DNA of 64,000 nucleotides from Apostichopus japonicus (GCF_037975245.1 NC_092564.1:3499984-3563983), one strand, 5' to 3'; shown: positions 20,238 to 35,600, counted from the stretch's first letter. The notes: a model not told the origin generated them from the sequence alone. A program made the numbers and translations.

Positions 20238-23200
20238 CTAAGAACGAAAAATTGGTAAACAGGTATCGATGGTTTTATTTGTTTATTTATTTATTAATGA
20301 CTAAATTAATTCATAACTATGTATGTATAAAGCACCGTAATTTATTTGAAGTTGTTAATGTTGGGGGGGGGGGGAGGATGTTAGTAGATGGTTGGTCTGT
20401 TACACATGGAAAATATGTGCTGTGTGCATCTGTAAAATTGTATATAAATTTAAGTTTTACAATAGTTTGTGACTCTTAGTTTTGAACTAAGGTCATATGT
20501 AGAGTATTTTTCATTTGGAGACTTTTGATATTATTATATCAGTTTAACATATATATCGATCGTGACATTAATGTGACTCACACACCGTCATTAGTGTAAA
20601 GGGACTGGTACTGAGTCATTGAAAGTGGCATTCATTTTCTCAAGGTTAACATTGGTTTTCGTGTCCTGGTTCTTAAATTGATGACTCTCCTCACAATTTT
20701 GTTAAATATTTCAGGTTACTGAGAACAGACAAAGCAAGTTAAACCATTGCGATTGTTGCCAATTGTCAAAGATATGAAAATAAATATGAAAGTATCTACG
20801 TGTAGCTTTATAGCTATGAAACAAGGTAATCGGTTAACTTGCCTGCAATCAAGAATAAGACGGCTATATTTAACACGATGATGAAAATTGCCGTAGGGTG
20901 TTTTGTTCCCCGAATATCTGCCTTGGCTGAAGCTATCACAACATTGATGAAAATCGCAGCAAGTGAAAAGAGCTGAAGAAAGAGAGAGAAAGGAGAGAAA
21001 CTTTGAACAATGATGATGAAGATCAGTTTATGTTACATTAGTGTATAAGAATGTCTACCCAGCCAATTCACACTCTTTTCAATAAAATTTGGTCTCGTCA
21101 AGAAAATCGGGGTTTGCTCCCCTTCTTTCTTTCCCCTGTAATACAAACAATGAATCACCCTTACATTGAAACTGTGATACTATAATGGTTTTTAACGTAG
21201 TAAGTACGCCCTTGCAAATGGTATTCACTTTTCTGACAACAAGCTTGCTCAGCCTATTGCTGTATTAAGTGAGTTTGAGTTCTTTAGTCATATCGGTTTA
21301 GAATATAACCCTATAACAGTTGCTCAGGGTAATTGCAATCGCACCCATTTGTAGCGTTATTGTGCTAATGAGTCAGTATTTTTGATGTGAGTTTGCATGT
21401 ATTACATTTTTTACATCTTACTGATCATTCAAAGAAATATTGTTGATCCTTTCATAGATTCTGTAATTACATTAAGGCGAATCATCATCCTTCTCAGAAG
21501 CTCAACCTCGCAGCTCGTCATGTATAGGACAATCCCCGACACGTGCTATGACCGGCGTACACCCTTGCCGTATAAACTTTCAAAAAACAATAAAATCTGC
21601 CTTTTTTGTTACTCTTATTTCTCTCCTGGGAGTGTTATACTTTGTTACACCAAAATGCTTCTTAGATCACTTCCTTTCACAACTAATGAAACGAATGGAA
21701 CGAATGGAACGAATGATATGGAATGATATGGAATGAGATGGAATGAGATGGAATGAGATGGAATGAGATGAAATGGAATGAAATGGAATGGAATGAGATG
21801 GAATGAGATGGGATGAAATGGGATGAGATGGGATGAGATGGGATGAGATGGAATGAAATGGAATGAGATGGGATGAGATGGAATGAGATGGAATGAGATG
21901 GAGTGAAATGTAATGAGCTGGAATGAGGTGTATGAGATGGATGAGGTGGATGTGGTGAATGAGGTGGATGTGTTGGGTGAGGTGGATGAGATGGCATGAG
22001 ATGGAATGAGATGGAATGAGATGGAATGCGATGGAATGAGATGGGATGAGATGGAATGAGATGGGATGAAATGGAATGAGATGGGATGAGATGGAATGAA
22101 ATGGAATGAGATGGAGTGAAATGTAATGAGCTGGAATGAGGTGTATGAGATGGATGAGGTGGATGTGGTGAATGAGGTGGATGTGTTGGGTGAGGTGGAT
22201 GAGATGGCATGAGATGGAATGAGATGGAATGAGATGGAATGCGATGGAATGAGATGGGATGAGATGGAATGAGATGGGATGAGATGGAATGAAATGGAAT
22301 GAGGTGGGATGAGATGGGATGAAATGGGATGAGATGGGATGAGATGGAATGAGATGGGATGAGATGGAATGAAATGGAATGAAATGGAATGAGATGGACT
22401 GAGATGGAATGAAATGGAATGAGGTGGGATGAGATGGGATGAGATGGAATGAGATGGAATGAGATGGGATGAGATGGGATGAGATGGAATGAAATGGAAT
22501 GAGATGGGATGAGATGGGATGGGATGAAATGAAATGAGATGGGATGAGATGGGATGAGATGGGATGAGATGGGATGAGATGGAATGAGATGGAATGAGAT
22601 GAGATGAGATGGGATGAGATGGAATGAAATGGAATGAGATGGGATGAGATGGAATGAAATGGAATGAGATGGAATGAAATGGAATGAGCTGGAATGAGGT
22701 GTATGAGATGGATGGGGTGGATGAGGTGGATGTGGTGAATGAGGTGGATGTATTGGGTGAGGTGGATGAGATGGCATGAGATGGAATGAGATGGAATGAG
22801 ATGGGATAAAATTGGATAAAATGGTATGAGATGGAATGAGATGGGATAAAATTGGATAAAATGGTATGAGATGGAATGAGATGGAATGAGCTTGAATGAG
22901 GTGGAATGAGATGGAATGACATGGGATAAAATGGGATGGGATGAGATGGAATGAGATGGAATGAGGTTGATGAGGTGAATGAGGTGGATGTGTTGGGTGA
23001 GGTGGATGAGATGGCATGAGATGGAATGATATGGAATGAGATGGATTGAGATGGGATGAGGTGGATGTGATGGATGAGGTGAATTAGGTGGAGGAGATGG
23101 ATGAAATGAATGAAAGGTTATGACTTTACCTGTAGTCGCTGATCATAGGGACACTTCATTGGCATGTACCTAGCATGCAGGGTTAGGAACAAAACGGATA

Positions 23201-26200
23201 CACAGATGGTCAGAGGAACTGTCCGATCGTCCCATCCATAAATGGTCAACAAAATGGTCTGTGTACACTTCCGTATCAGCTCTAGGATTTCCCAAAACCA
23301 GAATTGACTTTTATAGTTTTCACAAAGAAAATTGAGCCAGGTCGGGATAACAGGTGGGACATCACTGTAATCAACAACAAGCGGCATGTCCTCTTCAGAA
23401 GTTGAATTTTCTCCTTTAAAATTGTTATCATCAGTTGGTCGAGTAGACCAACGCGAACAATGTTTCCACAAGAAGCAAAAGAGTGTTGCTGGAAATGCGA
23501 TGATATACAAAAGTGTAAAACAATACGCTGCTATATTGTACGAATGAAACGCTGATGTTTTACAGTCTATCCCATAGTCAGATCGTAGAAGACGCCTAGT
23601 TTCATTCTCTGTGGCTTTGTCATGCAATGGAAATTCCTGGCATGCACTTGGATACATGTTGAAAATAACGGTGGATATGCCCGGATACATGCAAAAGAAG
23701 AGTACAGTTACATACGTAAAAAGACGGTCCTTTAACTTCTTCAGTTTGGTAGATAGCAATTGCGTTTCAGAAGGAAGATATTTATACTTCAGGTAAGCTT
23801 GCTTAGCTTGATAGATAAGAGATGCGGAGCAAATGATAAAAATTGGCATAATTATACCAATAACGAATCGACGTTCAGGGCTAAATTCCAGATTTTCGAC
23901 TAAGCACGCTGCGCCTGAAACGTCACGTATAATGTTCAGTTCCATCAAAGATATCACAGCTCCCAAGGGTACGAGTGGGTCGGCCCAAGTGACGTCATGT
24001 AGTGATTCCAGCAACTTTCCAACGATTTGATAGAATCCTAACAGGATTTTAGTCCTAGATATCATAACATTTATCACAGAACGCTTTTTATTTGGATGTT
24101 TTCGCTCCCTATCAAATTGCCATGACAATAACAAAAGCAAAGACACAGCAAGACACACAAACACAAAGGTAGTAACTATTAACAGTACTTTCTTTGGGCA
24201 AGGTACGCAGAGATTGAGCGCACGGTAGAACCCATTCTGACATTTAGCGCATAACCAGCCTTGATACCCCTCATCGCAACTGGTATTTACATCCAGCAAG
24301 CCGTTGTTGATGCAGCTCTCTTTTCTCAGGCAAGGAAAGGCTTTCGGTATTACCCCACTATAATAATTGCTTGACTCCTTGAACGAATGATTCAGCGTTT
24401 TAATATTCTCAACGAAATTGCTGTAGTTACTACTGCTAGCGTTGGCAAAGTCCCAACTCCAGAAATAGCCAGGAAGAGGAAGTTTCACATCATGGGAGCA
24501 ATTATATATGTTGTTGTCACAAGGTAAACATTTCCCAAATCGATGTGTTCTTGTATGGTTAACTTTACAAAAGCAAGCCCTGTAGCTGGCTGGACGGTTT
24601 TGGTTGGTACCCTCTGGACATACTTCGCACTTATCAATAGATACTCCTGTACCAGCTTCCTTAACCCAGGTGCCATTGTTACAACGTTGACATGCTTGTT
24701 CACTGGGATATCGGGCTGTTACTCCAATGTCATCCTGAAAAAAGCCGCCTAAGAAGACAAAAGAAAAGGTTAACAATAAGAAAAATTAGGCACAGAAGAA
24801 AGCACATTGTAAGTAACTTGAGATAAACTTTACTCATTGATCTTTAGTTACTTTTACCCATACATCCAGCTTAACTTAATCTATACAATACATCCAGCTT
24901 TACTTTTTGAAATTGAATAGTATTACTCTTAATCGTTTTGAGACTGAGGAGTGTAGGTGAACTCACTTACAAGTGGGAGACTGAATTGGGAGATGACAAG
25001 GCCTTCGACACTCGTGGTAATATTATAGTTCATTTCTTTTTTGATTTACAACCTGCTCGATGTGATTAAGCAATATCTCTTGTGATTGTTTTACCTGGCT
25101 ATTTTGGATTCTGATGAAAGTACCATCAACTGAATAGAATGAAGAACCAACGATATTCGATTCAATGAGAAAGGTGAGATAAAAGTTAGACTTGGTGACT
25201 TTGAAGTTTAACGCCACATATGTAGTTTTGGAATGGTCACATACATTGATGGGGAGGGTTTGGGATCTTTGTAAGGACGGAGATTGCCGTCATTATTTCT
25301 GCAATGGTTGGTTAACAGAATTCAGCAATGGAACATCACATGTATAGAGGTTTCATTGGAGAATGGACATCTCGTGGGCACAATCTCCTTTTTGAGGGAG
25401 AGGGTTCCATACCTCTTGCGGTATATCTAACACTGACTATGATGAACTGGTACACATATGTTGTTGTTTCTTAAGTTAAATCGATGGAAACCTACATCCC
25501 ACTACTGTTCTGTAAACATATTGAACGAATAGTACTATGTGTACGTAGGCATTTGTTTACTCGAAGATTGAAACAAATAATAACATATTACCTGCAGGAC
25601 AATTGATGCATCCATGTTTACCATCTCCATAGGTTCCTTTCTTGCACGGGGTGCAAACATTTCTACTGCAAGTGAAACCTTCCTTCTTCAAAATTTCAAT
25701 TACATCCGTATTTTCTGCAGTTTGTAATATTACGGGTTGAATATCCCCCTTCTTGAGAGATTTCGTATTGCAAAGATCCATCTTAATTGGTGGAACATAT
25801 TGGTTCGAACATTGTCTGGATGTATTAATTAAAGATAAATAAACAAATAAATAAATAAAACAGAAACGGATTATGATTACGGTATTCTCTGACAGAATGA
25901 ATTTGAATTTGATTTGGGAAAAAACTGGAGAAAGACAGGAGAATGGCATTATTTAGGAAAAATCATTTTTGGAGTAAAAATAATGAAAGATGTAACTTAC
26001 ATATCCACATGATGTCCATAGCGAGGAAGCGCTTCCAATGGTTCACAATTGAGAAAACTATGGAATTAAAGTGCAAAATTAGATACTTTATCAAAACAAT
26101 AGTTGAATATTTGCTTAACATGTTACTTTAACCATTGTCAAGGTTTGGGTGAGGTGAATTTACGGAAACATTCTCATGTACTTCGTTTTTGTCCTGTTAG

Positions 26201-29200
26201 TCCTCTTGGTAATAATTTGATCATTATTCTTCTTCATCCCTGCAATTCGATAATTAACATGGTACTGACGTTCATTCACACTTCAATATGTACGGCCATC
26301 GTTTTGTTTAAAGTTAATGGATTTGATGCATTATTTTAATTTTACCTAAACACTTCTGAAATATTTCAGCCGCGCATTATCATGTTCACAAGATCAGCTT
26401 TTATATTATGCAATGACTTTGATAGCTGACATCACAATTTGCAATAAGTTACCTTCATGCGAAGTAAGATTAAAATCAATTGCAAAATCAACAACACAAG
26501 TCTTTAATCATCTACGGAATACATACAGTATTTAATATCCAAATATAAAACACATTCAGTTAGCTACAGTAATCTTAACTTTGGAACATGTGTTTACTCA
26601 ATGATTTCTTACAATATGTTTTTATTGAATTGTACTTACATTTTAGCACGTTCTACGTTTTCAAATACTGTTTGGCTTATATTGTTTATCTTATTGTCAT
26701 GAAGATATCTGAAAGCACCAAAAAGAAAATATATACTAAGCAATAGTATACCTGTCCAAATTCATGAAGATGTTGAGAAAGTTGGATAAGCAGCTCTATA
26801 TGTCTAACGTTAACGTCTTTTTGGTCCTGTTAAGCAGTTTTAAAATAAATTACTACTGTCATTACTTACCTGAGAAGTACCTGAGAAGTTAGTATTTTCA
26901 AAAATGTAACAATCTAAGGTTGTCAAATGTTTACAGATTTACGGTCGATCACCTTAGTATATTATATGGTCGCACGTGAAATGCTGAACTAACATTTTGC
27001 ATAACTGTCGAAAAAAAAAAATGTCAATTTGGTGTACTGCTCGTGATCTCATACAAAATGAAATAGTTGTTCGAATACTTAAATTTCGGCAGTTGACATG
27101 TAATTTTAACGTTCTTGACGTCACTGCTGCTATGTTATTGCAATGTCATGTTGGTTAACTTACATTTCTGAGACGGAACAAGGAAAGGGCGATTCGGTCA
27201 AGTTCCGAAACTTGTTACCAAAGAGAAATCTGCATAAAATTCAAAATGAAGAAACGGAAGGAATTTGCAGTGCTACATTGTTTAGTTCAGTCAATGTTAC
27301 ATTGAGAAACATGGACTTACGGGTCAACGTTTCTCTTTGATGAGCGGGATCGTTTATAAGTACTAGATCACCGCAGACTAATCAAAATCGTATACGAGCA
27401 CGATCATCATATCTTACACATACTTTTGTCTTAGTTTAAATCGACATTCAACTGTTTCGAGTATTAGATTTATGGTAAAGAATATGATACCATGTAAAAT
27501 CTAACCGGGGAGAGAAAGCCTACAACGTTCCGATGGTGTTCGTGCCTTCCTACCTTAAACCTTAAGTTTGTACGACAATTCAAAGATATTTTGGTTGCTT
27601 TAACCTCCCTTTAGACGCTTTATAATGTACCAACTTGTAATCATGAAGTCTGGTGTTGCTAATACTTGATACCAAATAATATACAGTTATCAACAGGAAT
27701 GGTGCAAAAGCGTGAATAAAGGATATAACATGTGGCATACGTCCTGTGCAAACAAGCTGTCATGTTTATATAAGAGGAAGAACGAAGAAATATTATTACG
27801 TTTTATGTTTAGTTAAAACGTTGAATTACAATTTGCACGTCGTCGTGATAGATGATAGCTTGACCGTCATTTGACATTAGACTATAAGTACGTAAATGTT
27901 GCTTAGTATCAAAAAGGTGACAGTAAATATGCCTGTTGCATATTGAGTAAATTCAGATTTACAACTCAATAATTCCACTTGTTTTTACTTGTAAGAAGCC
28001 TAAGAAGGAAGCGTTTCTCATGATAACGTTTGTGTGGTTGTCCAGAGGGGGGGGAGGGGGCGTCTCGACCTGGCGGTAGATGAGGGGCTTCAGATTTAGT
28101 AATGCTACGGTACTTACATGTTCACATTGCCCAGTCCTTCGAATGCGTTATTCTCCAGTCGGACGAGCTTGTTGTTAAATAGACATCTGCAATAACATCA
28201 ACATTACAATGTATAAGAATGACTTCAATTCTGATCAATATCATATCGCTAGAAATTGGAAGAGAAATTAGTTCCATCGTTGTCTTATTATCCTTTACTA
28301 GCATAACATGCATCATTAAACCGTATGATTATCTGTATATATCTATCTAAAGATGTATATAACTACATATATACCTAAATATACAAAAATATATATAAAA
28401 AGTTAATATATACATATTAATATACATATATCTACATATATATATTATATATAAGTAAATGCACTTTTAAGTATGACCATCTCAAATGACACCAGCAAAG
28501 TCGATCTACATGATGTCAACCTGTATTCTGTTCTAGTAGTAGAACGATGAACAAAGCAACACACGTTCTGCAAATAACTGATGACTTTTAAAAATAATGA
28601 AAAAAAATAATCACGAATACTTACAAGTACACAAGATGTGTAAGAAGATGGAATGTCTCTTTATAGATAACTTTAAGATGATTTCTATGCAGCAGTAATA
28701 TTTTTAGTTGATGAGGAACTATCTGTCCGAATGCGTCTGCAGATATGATTTTAATTTCGTTCCGCGATAAATCCCTTAAGAAAGGAAAGGAAAGAAAATA
28801 GAAAAAAGAAAGAAGAAAGAAAGATAATAAACCATTCTGTCTGAGTGTTTCTGTTTGATATTGCTCTTACGAAGTCTATGTAAGGAAAACGTCAGTTTAC
28901 TTATACATTGCTTAGATGTTTAGGTGATTGCGGAAGTTGGGTTGAGCGGATTGCCACTACTATATCCCCTTTTGAAAGAGTGAATATATATTAACTTGAA
29001 TATAAGCTTACGATATCTTTTCCTACTGGATATTTGTTGCTTTTGAGGCCCGTACTTGTAAATGGTAAACTCCATGGTAGAGTATAAAATACAGCCATTG
29101 TTGGTTTTCCGAAGTTTAAACGGTAAAGTCTCGAAAAATGAAAGTAGAACCATTTGTAACCGAAAAGACAGAATTGGGATAACATTCTGCTTTTGATGCT

Positions 29201-29634
29201 CTACATAACATTAACTTCACTAATCTACCCATATTTTTATACAAAACAATATTCTTATTTAAAAATCCACGATTTTGTGATATTTGTTCTTTGTATTTCA
29301 TACTTACAAGGCATATGATAATCGAACTTTGCTGAAAACGTTCGGTACAAGTTCCGTAAGTCTGTTTCGGCTCAGGACACTGTCATGACAAAAGCTTTGA
29401 AATTTAGCCATGTGACCAATCTAATCAAATATATGTACCATTATATAGAATGTAACATTTAATGCGCCATGTGTTTTAAATTTATATACTGAACTCAGGT
29501 AAGAAATAACATGTACGTACTGACAAAATGATGTTTGTTTATTCCAACGCAAAGTGCAAACACTACTTTGAAAGTATCACAGGTTTTCCTCCCGTAATTT
29601 TATTGACTGAACAATTGATCTAATCAAATTTCTT

Positions 29635-29685
<51 letters not shown>

Positions 29686-32600
29686 ACACTATTATTCAAT
29701 CATTTAAATAAACTGATTTTTATGACATATATAGAAACAATAAAAATGATATTGCACATATATAAGGTAGAAAGTATTGGCATTTTTGAAATGAGATGCA
29801 ATATAATCTTTCATCTTTTGTACAACAAATTGTGATTTGGAAACTTAATGCCTTACCTATTAGCAATTATGCAGTGTCTTACTAGACTAATGAAATCACA
29901 TACATTGCTTTTCGTGTTTTATCGTTTGGTACTTCGTAAGACTATATTAGCTTTGCAGTTTAAATTTGATGGTATCATTAAATCATTCCGTAGTACATAT
30001 CTTTTGGACTAAACTATAAATAATAAATGGGCATTGGTCAATATGTTGATCAAGGCCGGATCAAGGGGGGATGGGGCCGAAGGGGCCATGGCCCCAAGAG
30101 GGGCTTCCCACCACTGATGTTTTTTTAGTGCCATAACATCGCTACGATGCGCACATTGCGGACACCAGTACCGTAACTCAGTGTGACATAAAAGTTAGTA
30201 AAACCATGTATCTAAAGTTCTAAACTGGGGGGAGGGCAGCACTTTTGGGTCTGCAAGCCTGTTTGCCTATGCTCTATAGCCACACTGCATACACCTAAAT
30301 CTAGGCCACTGTCTCACGTATGCAGACCACAGTAGCGCAGATGCATGTTGCAGCATGTATATATCATATATGGTGTACACAGTGCCACTCGGAATGGAAG
30401 TCTGGGAGCACTACAAAGCTTACACGTGTGCTTTTTATACGGACTGGTTATGAGTTGCAAGATCTAAGGATTCTTGAAGTCTGGTGAATCTAGCTAATTG
30501 AAGCTTAATTTAGATCTAAACAGACTATCCCAATAACAGTAGAATGTGATGGTGTGGCCTAGTCTCACCTAGATTATAAAACTGTTGAAACTTTATAGAT
30601 TGACCCTTGTGTATGACTGACCCTTAAACTTTGATTTTTGTCAATTTTAGTGCCATAACATCGTTACGATGCGCATAATGTCGGACACCAGTACCGTCAC
30701 TCAGGAGTTGAAAAATTGATAGAGGGGGCCCCCACCACCAAGCCGGCCCAGGCCTCCCACAAGCTTAATCCGACCCTGATGTTTATACATAATTACGAAT
30801 GAGTTAGTTGTTTATTTTCATTTGGAGTGTTTGGTAATGTTGTAATGACGGCATACTCACAGGTTCACAATAGATAATGCTTTTCCAAAAGAGGTTTGGT
30901 TAATAGTCGTCAACCTGTTTTTGGACAAACTCCTAGAATTTAAGAAGACACATTAAATTTAAAGTCACTCTACTGTATCCATGTCCATCATGTCGATAAA
31001 GCTTATTTTTTACATATAAGTTGACTTATCTTATCACGATAAAGAAGATAATGTACTTACAATTCATCTAAATTCTTTGAAAAGGGGCTTGCAGAAATTG
31101 TCCTTGGTAGTTCCGATATGTCATTGTAGCTGCATTTCCTGCAGTTAAAAGGAAAATACGCTTCAAATTTGAGAAAATTCTTGTCAAATGTGTTCACAAT
31201 TGTGATTCTATAAATACTTTTTGCATTGAAAAAAAACTACTGTTATTTGATTTCTTTAATCAGGCATGCTTGTCATGGTAAGATCCGTGCGAACAGAAAT
31301 CCATGCACCCTTTGTCCCACTTTGGCTTGCATGCTAGTACATATGTCCTTATCTGTCTCATTAAAGGAACAAGTTCACACAAGTCTCAAAAGGTCACTAT
31401 ATGTATTCAAATTACAGCGATGCTTTTAAATTTTTATTCTTGTTAAGACATTAGATTTTAAACATGGGTGATATTGCTAATAAGGATTTTCAGGGCAATG
31501 AGTTGTTAGGGTATATATTACTCTATGTCCAGGGCAAGACGTCTGGAAAACACGTCGGTTAAATATATAGCATATTCAGTCACCATATCTTTATTTAGGA
31601 GTATTTAAAGCCTCACAAGTCAGGAAATTATCTTTTTAAAGAACCAGAATTTGTTATAACCGTAGAAACAACTATATATAACATGGATGATATGAGATAT
31701 AATCATGTCCATTAACGTTTTCATTGTCATTACAATTATTTGAAAATTTATCATCATGAATATGATTTGAACTCACAACTTCACACTATACGACGAGTTT
31801 AATAGATTTTCTGGTAACTTCGTCAGCTTATTGTGGTTTAAGTATCTGGAAATACAAGCAAAGAGAGACTCAGAGAAGTAATGAAACGAAAGGAAAGAGG
31901 AGAGAGATGAGGGGAACAAAAAAAAAAGCAGGGAGAGGGATAATGAAAGGGAGAGAGGAAAAGGAAATGAAAGAAAAGAAAAGGGTGGCGAGGAAAGGTG
32001 GGGGTGAGAAAGGGAAGGAGTAACTGATTTTCATTGTAAATGAAGTCAATACAATGACAACCTTTGTCAGTTCAAATGATAAACTAATATATTACTAATT
32101 AAACCACTTGAATTGTATAAACTAACAAACTGTTCAGCCTTAATGTTTGTTTGGTTAATCCCTTTCTAATTATCACGATACACTTTTACAACTGTTTCTT
32201 TTCCGGTCCGAAAGTTTTCTTCGGTTTGCAGCAATATTGTTTCAATCATCGAAAAAAGTTTCGATTGACTATACTTCCTGGAAGAACTTTCACAAAAAGA
32301 TTACTCACTTTTGAGTACGAAACCAAATTCGCATTGCAGTGGCATACATCTACGATCACATCTTTATTCAAAAAAGGAACTGCTTTCCTAACCGGCACTC
32401 CTCATTGCAAGATAAAATTACATTCAACAAATGGTACATACCAGGGTTATAGCTAGGAGATTGTGAGTGCTGGTTAAATAAATTTGCGAAGCGTAGCGAG
32501 CGAAGCTCTCGCATCTCACGGCCGGGGGTCCAGGGGCCCGCTTAAGGGCCCCTGGTGGGGTCCAGGGAAAAAGGTGACGTTATTATCATGTTTTAAAGCA

Positions 32601-35600
32601 AGGGAAAGATAAATTTGTTACTTTTGTTGTATTTCACAAGCATTTTACTATTTTTTGTGCCGGCCAGTGGACTGTTTATTCACTTACAACCGGCCGCCGC
32701 CGGCCGGCGTGGCTATAGCCTATAACCCTGGTACATACGTTTTGACCATCGTTTTGCTTTTCTCTTTTTATTGTGTAATTTCGCCCGATTTTTAATTTAA
32801 ATGTAGTATTAAGAATTTTTTATCTCGCAAGTGAAAATTGGGGACTTGGGGACAAGAAATCCTGAAAAGTGTCTTTTTTTTAGCGATCCTACTTTGGAAC
32901 GCTTTCCACTGCACTATACCCTTGCGTACCCTCTTGCGCTGCGCTGAAATTGATCAACATTACCTCAGAAAGTGAAATGATGGAAATCATTAGCTATTTA
33001 GCACTCCATTATCTTGGGCTGATGCTGATGCCTATAGGCTATGCTATGATATGCTATACTATATGATGCAATTCCACGCTATAGAAGAAACATGAACTCT
33101 TAGTTAGCTCTTTTTATGGTTATCTAACAGGAATAGTTTACACGCACTGTTTTCTGTACAGCCATAATAAAATAAAATAAAATAAAATATTGTTACAATT
33201 GCTTCAGCTTTAGTGTGAACTTGAACGATCCGTCTTCGATAGACGTCAGTCGATTATAAGAAAGATCTCTTCAGAAGCAAAAGATAGGTGGAAATGAAAA
33301 AGAAAAATGTTAAGTGAAGTGCGAAGTTGCAAACTAAATATAATATGTTTTCAAGATCTTTTGACTCATAAAGTAACCACAACGATCAATTTCATAGATT
33401 AATCTAGTCAAATGATTGAAGGATAAATTCCCGTGTATAGGCTTTAATACGATAAATATTAAAATTGCTGAGTTATTTGAAATATACTAACATCTTTTGG
33501 GGATAATCGACATCTATTATACATTCTACAAATAATAGTCATAGGCCTATCATCATCGTCTTCATTTATTTATTTCTGTTTTTGCACCTACATTCACTAC
33601 GCCTTTTTAGGTTGATATTTCGTTATGGTGTGTTTACATGGAGGTACTGAAACAACAAATGTTATACTTACAAAGTTAGGACATTGTGAAGATTGCCAAA
33701 TAGAGTGTTCGGTATCTCCGTTAACATATTGTGTGACAAATCCCTGAAATTGATCAAAACATTGAAAACAGATTTTAAGTTTACCAGCTATATAGACCAC
33801 GCAATGTAACTTGGTATGCTCTTCGTTAAATAGTTGTATGAAGAATGGTTTATATTTCCACAGATAGACACGTTCTTATGTGCTATTATTAGAAGAGAAA
33901 CTGCAACATGTTGTCACTCAATTCAATACAACACACGGGGACAAATACATTAACTGTTTCATTACCATACAACATTAACAAATTCACACATTTTTATTGA
34001 AAAGGTTCAAACAATCATTATTCAAATATGTCTGATTCTGATGTATAATACCTTACGTAAGAAGAGAATTTTCGTACTGTTGTAAACTCTCTATCCTAAA
34101 TTATCTAATTGATGCAAAACATAAAAGAGCAATAGCGACATTCGTATGCGAGCAAAGAGGTTCCGAATCATATATATATATAAAATTTATTAAAAGTATA
34201 TATATAAAAGGAATCGTGTAGGAAAAGATACTCAACATGGTGAAATACTTACAACATCTCTAGTTGTTTTACTTGTGAAAACAAGTATGGTGGAATGCTG
34301 GTCAGGTGATTATGCGAAAGATTTCTAAAACGTTACGATAGTAAAAAAAAATTGAAAGAAAGTGAGATTTTCTTTTTGAAAAACATTAACAATTAATAAA
34401 GATGTATCATAAATTCATAATAAATATATTCTAGCGAATGACCGAAATATTCTTCCATGATTCCAATCATTCCTTTAAATTAAATTAAAGTAATTATCTA
34501 TCATAACAATTAGTTATGTAAAAATTTAAGAAGGAGCAAACGGTAAACAAAAAAGCTCAACCGTTCTTTAAGGTAATTTTTCATGGCTCTTTTACTTAAA
34601 AGCTACCGTACTTCTATACTCAACATTACTAAAATTTAACAGCATTGAAAAAACAAAAATTCTTACAATTGCATCAAACGATTCGTGTTGTTGAACGATC
34701 CCTCTTCGATGTTTGTCAAACTATTATGTGAAACATCCCTGCAACACAATGTGTATTAAATTAATGTGGTGATAGCCGTAGAGGAATTAAAGAAAACAAT
34801 CATATCTTTTTCATTTTTTTGCAAACAAATATTGAGAACAATTTCATGCAGAATGTGTGTAAAGGGAAGAGTGATACTCATGTCGGTGGAATCAACAGTA
34901 CAACAAATTACCGAAATCCTTGCAAAATATTAGCAAAATATTTTAATATTTAGTTATTTAACTTATACAGTAGCATAACCCCTTCGTCACCGACCTATTA
35001 AAAAAAGGAAATAAAAGTCAAAACTTGTAACAACATAAAACAAATGGTGTTTTACTCACAAAATTAACAAGTTGGACGTCTCATTTAGCACATCGCTTGT
35101 GAAATTTTGCAACCGATTGAAGGATAAGTTCCTGAAATATAGTAAAGAACCAATATGTAAAATACGAATATGTATAAATGTAAGCCGTAATCTATGGCGC
35201 GCCTTTATAACAATTAATTATGCTCTTTAGTCTCATAAATGTCATTGTTGTGTTTGTCGGACAAAAGAGAAGATTCTTTTCCTTGACTCAATTTAAATTT
35301 TGGTGTGAACCGCCAAAATTTTAAAATACTCACAGACATGTAACATGTGTAAAGTTATTAAAGTAACCACTGGGTAACATGGTTAATTCGTTGTCCGACA
35401 AATCTCTGAAAATGTAAACAAAACAGTTAACTCACAGGTTTATTATGGATATGTCCTTTACTGTGATATATGCATTACGGTGTATTAGACGAGCATAAGG
35501 TTATCTCTAACACTATGAACAATTGTCGTGTAAGTCTTTTTGCGAGTGTGGGTATATATAACGGCATGACGAGTAATGATGAAAAATGTCCGACTTGTCA

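Noticed and set aside
21645-23017. Minus-strand ORFs of 425 and 444 codons rich in His/Ser/Pro/Phe
   Set aside because: Two frames are open at once because the 10-bp satellite unit has no stop. The region is an intron of gene B.
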